Assembly (NCBI GenBank): GCA_023416745.1 | Contig: JAEZHF010000030.1 | Location: 1 to 61,265, forward strand | DNA: 61,265 nt | Source of the DNA: Bacillota bacterium | GTDB lineage: Bacteria; Bacillota; Clostridia; Christensenellales; SZUA-584 | Reading direction: 5' to 3' | Shown here: piece by piece, positions 16,805 through 24,777 of the stretch | Numbering within the stretch: position 1 is the first letter of the stretch | Layout: each line of letters starts with the position of its first letter | Program-made: the position numbers and the translations under genes | Notes under the pieces: model-generated | Told to the model about the DNA's origin: nothing | Databases searched by the model: none | The model's input: only the letters and a program-made list of their open reading frames with translations

Positions 16805-18310
16805 TCAGAGTATCAGCACCTTCTGGCCGGGCGCGGTGGCGTCTCCCAGATTCGGATTGAACTTCTTGATGTTGTCCGGCGTGGTGGAATAGCGCTTGGC
16901 GATGTCCCACGTGGATTCTCCGCCATCTGCAAAGTAGATGGTGATACCGTTGTTGCGCACATTGGGCTCCTCGGTGTCCTTGATGTCCGTGACCAGCCGG
17001 ATACCCACCTCGGCATAGGCACGGATGGTGACGTCCAGCATGAATTTCACACCGATGTCCCTTCCAGTGCCTTCGCAGGTGGCGTTTTCCACATCTGCGC
17101 TGGCTTCGATCTCGTCACCCGGGCTGATACCGTCCAGCAGCGCCTCGGCCTCAAACGGCGCTTCTCCGCTATGACTGTACATGCCGTCCGGCGAGGTGTA
17201 GCACATCGTATAGGACATCAGCCCCTCGAGATAAACGCGGCCGTCTCCCGGGCGCGCGGCGAGTATCACGGGCGTCGCTTTAAAGCATACAATGCGGGAT
17301 ACGCCCGGCTGCGAAGAAGGAATGGAGACGCTGCTGCGTGTGAAGCTGCGTGCACAGCCCCAGCGCTTGAGCTGGCGGCAGGTCTGGTCCGCGTAGGAGA
17401 CGTTCAGCTTGTTGGCAAGAGAGTACGCATCCTCCATGTACTCGGTGTTTCGCACAGTGCGTGTGCCGCATGTGATGCCAATGCGCGCGTTGACGCGCAG
17501 TATGTCGCCCGCGTCCTCAATGGTGGACAACCCGAAATCAAGCAGATTCGCGTCCGCCATGATGTTGTCGTCCGGTTCCATGTTATCAGTTGGGATAATC
17601 TGCCCGAACGGAACCGATTCGCTCAGCTGCTGCAGTGGAGCGCCCCGGTCCTCCGAAATATACAGCGCGGTGATCTTAAGTTCGCCTTCCACGATGATCT
17701 TCATGTCCTCGGTATGCACCGACTTGATGGTGGGATACGCGTCGGAGAAAAGTATGCGGATGGCCATCGGCATGCTCTGAGGAATGCGGACGTCCTCGCG
17801 CATCATCACCGTATCACGCTTTAAGTCCCGTGTGACGGACAGCGGCTGGTTGGCCATTTTGACCTGCAGCTCCGGCTGGTTCGTGCCGTTCACCGTCTCA
17901 ATGCTGCGCGGCATGGTGCCCCGGAGTGCAACAGACACGATGCCCTTGACATAGACCGTGCGGGGGTCGTCGGCGGTGTATTCCACATCCCGCACGTTGC
18001 CCTTGGTCAGCGCGTTCATACCGGGCCCTGCGCCGGGCAGCTCCTCTGAATGGCGGAACGGTGAGGACGCGTCAAACGATTCGATGTCTCCGCTGTCCGA
18101 TATGTAGACGACGCTGAAAACCACATTGCCGTCCATGAAAATGCGGCCGTCCGTGGGTTCCGCGCTCACATGTACACGGCCCTGAATAAACAGTATGCGG
18201 TCAATATCGGCTTTCTCGGACGGCAGCGACAGCCTTCCTTCGATGAGGCTTTCGCTCAAAACCTCCCTGCCCGCTGTTTCTGTTTGTAAAGACATTTTTT
18301 GTACTTTCAT
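16805..18310 (-). CDS. sipL: SipL-type spore protein (DUF3794 repeats plus LysM)
   Basis: A 501-residue protein with three DUF3794-like segments (about 25-150, 165-290 and 310-430) and a C-terminal LysM domain (about 455-501; GESTWDIAKRYSTT, then FNPNLGDATAPGQKVLIL). In C. difficile SipL binds SpoIVA through its LysM domain and is needed to assemble the spore coat on the mother-cell side of the forespore. Domain order and length match. A sigma-E-like promoter lies just upstream, which supports mother-cell expression. The gene is monocistronic. Identity is by domain architecture; the symbol is used in the C. difficile sense. Confidence 0.8.
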   Translation of the reverse strand: MKVQKMSLQTETAGREVLSESLIEGRLSLPSEKADIDRILFIQGRVHVSAEPTDGRIFMDGNVVFSVVYISDSGDIESFDASSPFRHSEELPGAGPGMNALTKGNVRDVEYTADDPRTVYVKGIVSVALRGTMPRSIETVNGTNQPELQVKMANQPLSVTRDLKRDTVMMREDVRIPQSMPMAIRILFSDAYPTIKSVHTEDMKIIVEGELKITALYISEDRGAPLQQLSESVPFGQIIPTDNMEPDDNIMADANLLDFGLSTIEDAGDILRVNARIGITCGTRTVRNTEYMEDAYSLANKLNVSYADQTCRQLKRWGCARSFTRSSVSIPSSQPGVSRIVCFKATPVILAARPGDGRVYLEGLMSYTMCYTSPDGMYSHSGEAPFEAEALLDGISPGDEIEASADVENATCEGTGRDIGVKFMLDVTIRAYAEVGIRLVTDIKDTEEPNVRNNGITIYFADGGESTWDIAKRYSTTPDNIKKFNPNLGDATAPGQKVLIL

Positions 18311-18352
18311 ATTGACTTCCTCTCTTTATCGGGATAAGCGTTCTCTTTAATA

Positions 18353-18381
18353 AATATATAGGCGAGGAGCATAAAATATGA
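18353..18381 (-). promoter_or_regulatory. Probable sigma-E promoter of sipL
   Basis: On the minus strand TCATATT (-35, matching KMATATT) is followed after 14 bp by TATATATT (6 of 8 to CATACAHT). Spacing and both elements suit the mother-cell sigma factor E, which controls sipL in C. difficile. Confidence 0.5.
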
Positions 18382-18445
18382 CGGGTTTGTCTGAATGAAC
18401 ATGCTGAAATTCACAGATTATTTACACCCTTTGAACAGTATGATT

Positions 18446-18454
18446 TGATATAAT
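18446..18454 (+). promoter_or_regulatory. Extended -10 promoter with no gene behind it
   Basis: TGATATAAT is a perfect extended -10 element on the plus strand, but no conventional -35 box lies 16-18 bp upstream. It would start transcription near 18461. Confidence 0.45.
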
Positions 18455-18460
18455 AGTCGC

Positions 18461-18616
18461 GTAGAGCCTATTAATGATATGAAGGCAAGCTGCATCTGAA
18501 GATGAATGGTATATGCATTGCAGCGGGTGTTGTGCCGCCGCATCAAAACTGCTTCAAACATTTTTACATATATATTTAGGGGGAGACCAGCGAATGTCTC
18601 CCCCTCTTCTTTTCTA
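18461..18616 (+). ncRNA. Candidate small RNA between sipL and the DUF4080 gene
   Basis: About 155 bases from a predicted start to a strong terminator, on the strand opposite both neighbouring genes. The only reading frame with an ATG worth mentioning (18510-18587) would give 25 residues without a convincing ribosome site, so an RNA is likelier than a protein. It might instead be a short leader of a lost gene. No known RNA family is recognised. Confidence 0.35.
18579..18616 (+). terminator. Strong plus-strand terminator
   Basis: GGGGGAGAC and GTCTCCCCC pair perfectly and are followed by CTCTTCTTTTC. In the minus direction the stem lacks a T run, so it is better suited to a plus-strand transcript than to the converging DUF4080 gene. 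Confidence 0.6.
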
Positions 18617-20320
18617 TTCACTCAGCGTCACTATTTGCCAGGAACCGGGGGTGTCCGGTTTTTTGCCATCGTCGAATAGAACATACGCCGGAGCGCCAAA
18701 AAGGTGCGGGAAGAATGTGACACGGCAGCGGCGCTGCAGCTGCCCGGTGGTGAGACCGGCGAAATCGGGATAGCGCAATGCAAAACCCGGGTCTGAGAAA
18801 AGACGGCGCGCAAACGCCCTGTGCTCGTCGCTTTGTGGCAGGGCAAAGCAGGTAGGGCAGTCGCTTTTCTCGCGGCACAGCCAGTCGAACGCGAGCGATT
18901 CGCGCAGCAGCTCAGCATCTACGTTCGGTAAAGCGGACGCAAACGCATGCAGCTGCTCAAGCAGTGCGGCGGCTTTCTGCGGGCGCGTAAACCAGTCTCG
19001 GTTTTCGAGATGCTCGGTGAACCGGCTGAACACATCGTAAGGCGGCAGCAACGCGGTGAGCAGCGCCAGCGTGCGGAGCGCGGCGTGGCTGTTGTAAAGC
19101 GCGTCCAGCAGGAATTCAATTCGGTGCAGACGGCGCAGTACGGAATAGCTCATTGAGGCGGTTGCCAGCACCTCGTACGGCGCGTCGTCGGTATACAAAA
19201 TGCCGAACCGTTCGGCTTGTGCGCGCAGCGGCGAGCCTTTAAGCAGCTTCAGAAAACCGAGCTGTAAACGGTTTGCGCCCAATCGATAGGCGTCGTTGAA
19301 CGAGGTGGCGAACGTGTTTTCCGTTTCCAACGGCAGACCCGCGATCAGGTCCACGTGGACGCACAGGTTGTCCATGCGGCACAGGCGGGCAGCTTTGCTG
19401 AGCACCGCCGAAGTGCTGTGGCCGCGGCCCACGGCCTTAAGCGTATCGCCGTGGGTGGACTGTATACCCACCTCGAACTGCAACAGTCCGGGCGGCGCTG
19501 CGGCCAGCACGGCCAGCGTTTCATCCGTGAGCAGGCTGGCGGATATCTCGAAGTGGAAGTTGGTGGGGCTGTCGGGATATTCTTTGGCCAGCGCGATGAG
19601 CGCGGCGAATATTTCCCGGGCGCGCGCGTCTGGGTGGTTAAACGTGCGGTCCACCAGCTTCACCTGGCGGACGTGCTGCCGCATGAAGTATTCCAGTTCG
19701 CGAATGGCGCGGCCGGTGGGCAGGAAGTCCAGCGACGTTTCGGCGGACAGACAATACGCGCAGCGGAACGGGCATCCCCGGCTGGTTTCGTAGTAAATGA
19801 TCTTATGGGCGTATGCGGACAGGTCGCTGTAGACGAAGGGGATGTCCGCCAGCGGCAGCGGGGCAGAGTCTGCCGTTTCGACGAGCACATCACCCTTACG
19901 GATGCAAGCGGAAGGCGTGGCGGCGATGCTGTTTCCATTGCAGAAGGCATCGGCGAATTCACGGAACGGCGCTTCGCCCGGCCCGCGGATGATGATGTCG
20001 ATGAAGCCGTGCGCGCGCATCAGTTCGGGTGCGTCGAACGACACCTCGGGGCCGCCCAGCAGTATCGTGCAAGCGGGCAGCAGCTTTTTGACGGCGGATG
20101 CGACCTTGATAACGATCCCGATGTTCCAGATATAGCACGAAAAGCCGACGGCATCAGGCGCTGTGGTGACGAGGCTTTCAATGATTTTCGCGGGTTGGTC
20201 GTTGATGTTGAATTCCGTGAGGCCCACGGGCAGACCGTCTGCGGTACGCCGCAAATAAAGCAGCGCGAGACTGCTGTGTGAATACCGGGCGTTGATAGCG
20301 CAGAGCGTGATGGTTTTCAT
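18614..20320 (-). CDS. B12-binding-domain radical SAM protein with DUF4080
   Basis: A 568-residue enzyme of unknown substrate. The N-terminal 130 residues resemble a cobalamin-binding Rossmann domain (LLGGPEVSFDAPELM); the radical SAM core begins at about 175, with the 4Fe-4S motif C-P-F-R-C-A-Y-C (Cys183, 187, 190); a DUF4080 domain fills the C terminus, which is usual for this group. I chose ATG at 20320 (MKTITLCAINARYSHSSLA). A TATAAT box lies only 6 bases before this ATG and no ribosome site is visible, so the mRNA looks leaderless. Anaerobic habits fit such an oxygen-sensitive enzyme. Function is not known. Confidence 0.88.
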   Translation of the reverse strand: MKTITLCAINARYSHSSLALLYLRRTADGLPVGLTEFNINDQPAKIIESLVTTAPDAVGFSCYIWNIGIVIKVASAVKKLLPACTILLGGPEVSFDAPELMRAHGFIDIIIRGPGEAPFREFADAFCNGNSIAATPSACIRKGDVLVETADSAPLPLADIPFVYSDLSAYAHKIIYYETSRGCPFRCAYCLSAETSLDFLPTGRAIRELEYFMRQHVRQVKLVDRTFNHPDARAREIFAALIALAKEYPDSPTNFHFEISASLLTDETLAVLAAAPPGLLQFEVGIQSTHGDTLKAVGRGHSTSAVLSKAARLCRMDNLCVHVDLIAGLPLETENTFATSFNDAYRLGANRLQLGFLKLLKGSPLRAQAERFGILYTDDAPYEVLATASMSYSVLRRLHRIEFLLDALYNSHAALRTLALLTALLPPYDVFSRFTEHLENRDWFTRPQKAAALLEQLHAFASALPNVDAELLRESLAFDWLCREKSDCPTCFALPQSDEHRAFARRLFSDPGFALRYPDFAGLTTGQLQRRCRVTFFPHLFGAPAYVLFDDGKKPDTPGSWQIVTLSE

Positions 20321-20326
20321 GGAAGA

Positions 20327-20356
20327 ATTATACGCCATGGGGCGGGCGTGGCGCAA
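20327..20356 (-). promoter_or_regulatory. Promoter of the DUF4080 gene, apparently leaderless
   Basis: On the minus strand TTGCGC and TATAAT are separated by 18 bp; the -10 box ends 6 bases before the start ATG at 20320, so transcription should begin at or next to the A of ATG. Confidence 0.6.
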
Positions 20357-20368
20357 CCGGAGGACAAT

Positions 20369-20397
20369 AAAAAAAGCCTTGAGCAAAACAAGGCTTA
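20369..20397 (-). terminator. Rho-independent terminator of the DUF998 gene
   Basis: On the minus strand AAGCCTTG and CAAGGCTT pair around TTTTGCT and are followed by TTTTTTT. Confidence 0.88.
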
Positions 20398-20415
20398 ATT
20401 GAGGCTGTTGGAGAA

Positions 20416-21129
20416 TTAAAAATCAAAGTCGCGCATGCTGCTGCGGCGTGTCATCGGAGCAGAGGGCGTGTAGCGCACATCCTCACGGTCCTGCAGCAGC
20501 TCCAGGCTGAGCAGCACCTGCAGCGCCATCAGCAGCAGCATAGAGAGCCATCCCAGCACGGCGAAGGGCATGAAAGAGAGGCGCCCGACCATAGACGCAT
20601 CTTCAATGAACACTTGGGTCATGCCGCCGGAGATCACGTAACCCGCGAACAGCGCGCTGCAGATGGCAGTGAAAAAAGCGACCAGCAGAGATGCGATGCT
20701 TCTGCGTCCGGCGATCATCGACACCACAATGTAGGATGCCGCGAACAGGAACACAGCAACTGAAAAGACCGCAGAGATCGTATAATGGTATTTCGAAAAA
20801 TTGAGAGAGAACAGGGCCAGCGCTGCGGCCATCACGCCGGTGAGCATACCAAAAAAACTGACAGCGCCGAAACTCCAGCTGTTTTGCCGGATGCCCCAGA
20901 ACACCATACCGCCGCTTAAGGCAAGGCCGAATAGTATCATGCCGATATTAAATATCAATGCTGAGGATGCAGAAAAATAACTGCCTGTATACAGGCCCAG
21001 CTCGCTGTAAAAGCCGCTGAACGGTGAGAACGCGCCGTCCTCAAACGTGACTATGGCAATCACGATGGCCAACAGCAATACAGCCGCCCCGGCGATGCCG
21101 ATAATGCCAAACACCTTATTTTGATTCAT
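20416..21129 (-). CDS. DUF998-like membrane protein
   Basis: A 237-residue protein with six to seven hydrophobic helices. The first loop contains FSPFSGFYSELGLYTGSYFS, similar to the conserved SELG region of DUF998 membrane proteins, whose function is unknown. The C-terminal 30 residues are polar, basic and cytoplasmic. AAGGAGG precedes the ATG. It is the last gene of a minus-strand group beginning with DUF1638 and the RACo-like gene; the gap to the latter is only 9 bp. Weak family assignment, firm membrane prediction. Confidence 0.65.
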   Translation of the reverse strand: MNQNKVFGIIGIAGAAVLLLAIVIAIVTFEDGAFSPFSGFYSELGLYTGSYFSASSALIFNIGMILFGLALSGGMVFWGIRQNSWSFGAVSFFGMLTGVMAAALALFSLNFSKYHYTISAVFSVAVFLFAASYIVVSMIAGRRSIASLLVAFFTAICSALFAGYVISGGMTQVFIEDASMVGRLSFMPFAVLGWLSMLLLMALQVLLSLELLQDREDVRYTPSAPMTRRSSMRDFDF

Positions 21130-21138
21130 CGCTCCTCC

Positions 21139-22494
21139 TTAAAACATCATGCAATCGATATATTTATCCATGAAATAAGCGTCGCCGCCCAGCTCGACAT
21201 GCTCCGCCAGCCCGGCGATGCGCGCGCTTTCCTTCATGTATTCGCTCCCCAGCAGCGTCATTCCTGCACCGGCACCCGCGGCGTTGCCAATATTTTTTAT
21301 GATGTCACGAAATTCGGCAGGGAGCAGGCCGATGTCCATTGCGCTTTGAGCATTCATCGTGTTGCCGAAGCCACCGGCCAGATAGACCTGTTTGATATCT
21401 GTGAGATTCAGTTCTGCGCGGTGAACCAGCGCGAGAACGCCTGCGGCAATGGCGGATTTGGCGGTCTGGATACGGCGCACATCCCGCTGGGTGACTACCA
21501 CGCCTTCGGCTACTGCAAACGCAGGCGAGCCGTTTAACTCGATGGTATGCACACCGTCCTCGATAAGCCCTGTTTCGTCCATTGCTTCCGCAACACGCGC
21601 GATCGCCAGCACGTCGATGACGCCCGAACCGCAAAGGCCTTTGGCTTTTCCGCTGCCGATGACGTTCATATGAAGCTGTCCGTCATGCACCCACACGCTG
21701 TCTATCGCACCGGAAACGGCGGCCATGCCGCACGACAACTCGGCGCCCTCGAACGCCGGGCCCGCCGCAGTGGAGGACACGAACAACTGCCCATGTGCGT
21801 TCAGTGCCACTTCGCCGTTGGTGCCGATGTCCAGCAGCAATGAAACGTCATCGCTCATCATACCGGAAGAGAGTATGGCGGATGTGATATCGCCGCCGAC
21901 GAATGCGGCCATGCACCGCTCAAGATAGACTTCGCCGCGCGTGATGAGCCCAAGCGACTCGGCGCTGACCTTGCGGCCGAAATAATCCGGCACGGTGAAG
22001 GGGAACTCGCCCATTGGGGATGGATTGACCCCCGCGAACAGGTGCAGCATTGTGGTATTACCCGTGACGGACATCTCGGCGACATCGGCGGGATTGATGC
22101 CGTGGCCTACGCACAGCTTTTCGATTTGCGCGTTCAGACCGTCCCGAATGGCCGCCTGCAACTCCTGCGTACCAGATGCGTTATCGCGGCAGTATTTGAT
22201 GCGCGAGATGACATCCAGCCCGAACGAGGTCTGCGGGTTGAGCGTGCTGCCAACGGCAACGCATTCGCCGGGCATGAGGTCGTAAAGGTAGAGCGCGAGC
22301 GTGGTGGTGCCGATATCCACGGCAATGCCATATCCACTGCGACCCGTGGGTATTCTGGGCAGCCGTCCGTCCGTCAGTATCGACATATCGGCTTTTAAGG
22401 GGCGGTGTGCGCCGCCCTGCTTGTATTTGATGCAGGACGGGAATGGGCATTTGCCAAGCAGGCACGCGCCGTTGCAAACCTGATGTTCGTTCAT
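21139..22494 (-). CDS. RACo-like ATPase (DUF4445), corrinoid-protein activator type
   Basis: A 451-residue protein whose main part (about 55-450) is an ASKHA-fold ATPase of the DUF4445 group (GIAVDIGTTTLALYLYDL, then MSVTGNTTMLHLFAGV). Relatives (RACo, RamA) use ATP to reduce inactive Co(II) corrinoid proteins. The usual N-terminal 2Fe-2S ferredoxin domain is replaced by a short cysteine cluster, with the pattern C-N-G-A-C-L-L-G-K-C and another Cys 5 residues on, which could hold an Fe-S centre. It overlaps the DUF1638 stop by 4 bp. No corrinoid protein or methyltransferase is in the window, so its partner must be elsewhere. Confidence 0.85.
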   Translation of the reverse strand: MNEHQVCNGACLLGKCPFPSCIKYKQGGAHRPLKADMSILTDGRLPRIPTGRSGYGIAVDIGTTTLALYLYDLMPGECVAVGSTLNPQTSFGLDVISRIKYCRDNASGTQELQAAIRDGLNAQIEKLCVGHGINPADVAEMSVTGNTTMLHLFAGVNPSPMGEFPFTVPDYFGRKVSAESLGLITRGEVYLERCMAAFVGGDITSAILSSGMMSDDVSLLLDIGTNGEVALNAHGQLFVSSTAAGPAFEGAELSCGMAAVSGAIDSVWVHDGQLHMNVIGSGKAKGLCGSGVIDVLAIARVAEAMDETGLIEDGVHTIELNGSPAFAVAEGVVVTQRDVRRIQTAKSAIAAGVLALVHRAELNLTDIKQVYLAGGFGNTMNAQSAMDIGLLPAEFRDIIKNIGNAAGAGAGMTLLGSEYMKESARIAGLAEHVELGGDAYFMDKYIDCMMF

Positions 22495-23246
22495 TGTATA
22501 TCCTCCCTCAGACAGGATGTGATGATGTGTCCTGAATAGTCGGCTGCGAGGGTTTCACCAGGCCGGGCAATGGCAAAACGATGGTCGTGCCGACCTTCCA
22601 CAAAATCGCGCAGCCAGCCGCTGTCGCCCCGCACCTTATCGAAATTCCAGCCGAAGTAAGCGGCAGCGTCCTTCGTATACTGCTCGCAGGCGGGGAAGGG
22701 CAGCTCATTCCAGTGGACATAGGCGGCGTTATTGTAGTTCTTCGTGGTGGTCTCCGTGTCCACCAGATATTCGGCGTTGTCCTCGCCGTACAGCTCGGTA
22801 TATTCCGCAAGCTTGAGGGTGCGGTTTATTTCTGACGGCGTGTATGCGTTCTCAATCCACGAGGCGTTATACCAGTAGGTGCCCGGATACGCGTCGAAGT
22901 ATTCGCGGTACTTTGAATAAGAGCCCAGGAACAGACCGATGCAGTCGTCGCTGCGCGGCACGACGAGGGTGTGTTTGCTGGAAGACAGCCCCGCCACGCC
23001 GTTGGAGCACAGGCCGTAGCCCAAGAGTATGGCATCGAATGTGCGGCTTCGCTTTTGCTCGTTGGTATGCAGGTCTGTGTCCGCGTCGATTTTGTCAATC
23101 TCCTCCTGCAGCGCGCGGCGCAGCAGGTCCGGCGTGTCGTGCAGGCCCTGGCGCATATACGTAATGTCAAGAAAGGTCTGCGTTTGAGAGGCGAGCAGGC
23201 TGAGTTCACGGAAGAGCGCCTTGCACGCGATGACTTTATATCTCAT
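22491..23246 (-). CDS. DUF1638 family protein
   Basis: A 251-residue cytoplasmic protein of DUF1638 (LLGYGLCSNGVAGL and HTLVVPRSDDCIGLFLGS are the recognisable segments). The family is linked by gene neighbourhood to corrinoid-dependent methyl transfer in methanogens and acetogens and has no proven reaction. Here it is directly upstream of, and overlaps by 4 bp, the RACo-like gene, which supports a shared role in corrinoid metabolism. CGAGGTG precedes the ATG. Conserved cysteines in CEQY and near the C terminus could bind metal. Confidence 0.82.
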   Translation of the reverse strand: MRYKVIACKALFRELSLLASQTQTFLDITYMRQGLHDTPDLLRRALQEEIDKIDADTDLHTNEQKRSRTFDAILLGYGLCSNGVAGLSSSKHTLVVPRSDDCIGLFLGSYSKYREYFDAYPGTYWYNASWIENAYTPSEINRTLKLAEYTELYGEDNAEYLVDTETTTKNYNNAAYVHWNELPFPACEQYTKDAAAYFGWNFDKVRGDSGWLRDFVEGRHDHRFAIARPGETLAADYSGHIITSCLREDIQ

Positions 23247-23457
23247 GGAAACACCTCGTATATAGGGGAATAAATAATTATATCACGCAATATGCCGGGC
23301 GGTTTAGTGATATTTTGCGAATTTTTGGCCTTTGCGCTTTGTATTTAAGTTATCTTTGCTGGCGAGGGCGGAGCCAAATATGCTGTATGAATGATGCGCT
23401 GAAACAGAGGGATTGATGAAGGATAAACAAAATCCATTGATACTTCAAAATTTGGAG

Positions 23458-23487
23458 TTGTCAATAATCATAGGTCGGTGGTATAAT
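23458..23487 (+). promoter_or_regulatory. Sigma-A promoter of rpsF-ssb-rpsR
   Basis: TTGTCA and a perfect TATAAT are separated by 18 bp. The start would be near 23494, giving a leader of about 85 bases. Confidence 0.75.
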
Positions 23488-23493
23488 CTTACG

Positions 23494-23578
23494 ATGTAGC
23501 GTCTTTCTTGCTCTGCGCGTTTTGACGCAGGGCCACATCCGCTGCTTGCGGCGGAGAGTCCATAAGGGAGGATAAAGT
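23494..23578 (+). promoter_or_regulatory. rpsF leader, candidate S6:S18 autoregulatory RNA
   Basis: The leader can form two hairpins: CTGCG/CGCAG around a 7-8-base loop, and TCCGC/GCGGA with a CCGC-TGCTT-GCGG core. Leaders of rpsF operons in many bacteria bind the S6:S18 pair to repress the operon. The CCG-containing hairpin here resembles that, but I cannot confirm the motif by eye. Confidence 0.4.
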
Positions 23579-23860
23579 ATGAATCAATACGAAAGCATGT
23601 ACATCTTGAAGCCGGACATTGAAGAAGAAGCGAGAAAAGCGCTTGTGGAAAAGTTCGCGAATCTCGTCACTGAAAACGGCGGCAAGCTTGAGAAGGTTGA
23701 CGAATGGGGACAGCGGAAGCTGGCCTATGAGATCAACTACATCAAGGAAGGTTACTACGTACTGATGACGTTTGAAGCGCCGTCAGAGTTTCCTTTAGAG
23801 CTTGAACGTAATTACAAGATCAGCGACAGTGTACTGAGATTTAACGTGATCAGACTGTAA
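23579..23860 (+). CDS. rpsF: Ribosomal protein bS6
   Basis: A 93-residue small-subunit protein that binds with bS18 to the 16S rRNA central domain. Family landmarks include YESMYILKPDIEEE at the start, DEWGQRKLAYEINYIKEGYY in the middle, and NYKISDSVLRFNVIRL at the end. AGGGAGG lies 10 bases before the ATG. It is the first gene of rpsF-ssb-rpsR, an operon conserved in most Firmicutes. Confidence 0.97.
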   Translation: MNQYESMYILKPDIEEEARKALVEKFANLVTENGGKLEKVDEWGQRKLAYEINYIKEGYYVLMTFEAPSEFPLELERNYKISDSVLRFNVIRL

Positions 23861-23876
23861 AGGCAGGTTGTGAATT

Positions 23877-24311
23877 ATGAACAAGGCCATTATCATTGGG
23901 AATTTAACAAAGGACCCCGAGCTGAGAACAACGGGATCCGGGATATCCGTATGCACGTTCAGGGTGGCCGTTGCGCGGCCATTTAAACGAGACGAGACCG
24001 ATTTCCTGAACATCGTGACATGGCGCGGCCTTGCGGAAAATTGCGCCAAGTTTTTGGCGAAAGGGCGCAAGGTTGGCATAGTGGGCTCTATCCAGACGAG
24101 AGAGTACGACGATAATAACGGGCAAAGACGCTATATTACCGAGATTGTCGCCGACGATGTGGAATTCCTCACGCCCAAAGGCGAGGGTGGCTCGGGCAAC
24201 CCGGGCGGGCAGCGCACGCATGACGTGCCGCCGCCGCCGGACGATGCCGGTCTCTTTGGAGACGAGCCGGATGATTTTGAGCCTCTGGATGATGAACAGA
24301 TGCCGTTTTGA
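23877..24311 (+). CDS. ssb: Single-stranded DNA-binding protein
   Basis: A 144-residue protein: an OB fold (about 1-105; MNKAIIIGNLTKDPELR, then FLNIVTWRGLAENCAKFLAK), a Gly/Pro-rich flexible linker, and the acidic C-terminal tip DDEQMPF, which matches the DDDIPF partner-binding tail. It coats single-stranded DNA and recruits repair and replication proteins. It lies between rpsF and rpsR as usual. The linker is short, so the protein is somewhat smaller than the B. subtilis one. Confidence 0.97.
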   Translation: MNKAIIIGNLTKDPELRTTGSGISVCTFRVAVARPFKRDETDFLNIVTWRGLAENCAKFLAKGRKVGIVGSIQTREYDDNNGQRRYITEIVADDVEFLTPKGEGGSGNPGGQRTHDVPPPPDDAGLFGDEPDDFEPLDDEQMPF

Positions 24312-24332
24312 CTTTAGAATGGAGGAAGGCTT

Positions 24333-24587
24333 ATGATGAACAACGACGACAGGCAGCAAAGAAAAATGCGCCGCGGCAAACCGCGTCGTAAAATTTGTGC
24401 TTTTTGTGCGGATAAATCGAAGAGCATCGATTACAAAGACACGATGAAGCTGAAGCGTTTCCTGACGGAGCGCGGCAAAATACAGCCGCGGCGGACGTCG
24501 GGCGTGTGCGCGAAGCATCAGCGCCACCTCGCGATGGCGATCAAACGTGCCCGTATGATGGCTCTGCTGCCGTATTCGCAGGACTAA
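24333..24587 (+). CDS. rpsR: Ribosomal protein bS18, zinc-finger type
   Basis: An 84-residue basic small-subunit protein. A CAFC motif with another Cys in GVCAKHQR suggests the zinc-binding (C+) form; DYKDTMKLKRFLTERGKIQPRR is the family core. The start is the first of two ATG codons. AGGAAGG precedes it. It is the last gene of the rpsF operon, closed by the terminator at 24605-24629. Confidence 0.96.
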   Translation: MMNNDDRQQRKMRRGKPRRKICAFCADKSKSIDYKDTMKLKRFLTERGKIQPRRTSGVCAKHQRHLAMAIKRARMMALLPYSQD

Positions 24588-24604
24588 GAGGGACATAAAC
24601 AAAG

Positions 24605-24629
24605 GAGCGGTGATTAACCGCTCTTTTTT
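24605..24629 (+). terminator. Rho-independent terminator of rpsF-ssb-rpsR
   Basis: GAGCGGT and ACCGCTC pair around GATTA and are followed by TTTTTT. Confidence 0.88.
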
Positions 24630-24700
24630 GTTGCGGTACTGCCGAAACGCAACCGCTTTTTTGCTAAATTAGATTTTATCTGCAGTCCCTGATTTGAATA

Positions 24701-24738
24701 TTGACAAAGCGAAATATCGGTACTATTATTAAATAGTA
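24701..24738 (+). promoter_or_regulatory. Promoter of the GPP34/MerR operon with a palindrome over the -10 box
   Basis: TTGACA and TATTAT are separated by 17 bp. A perfect inverted repeat, TACTATT-ATTA-AATAGTA (24721-24738), overlaps the -10 element, so a bound protein would block transcription; the MerR-family product of the operon is a natural candidate. Confidence 0.7.
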
Positions 24739-24777
24739 AGTAATAAGTAGTAACAAGTATGTAAGGAGGCGGATCGA

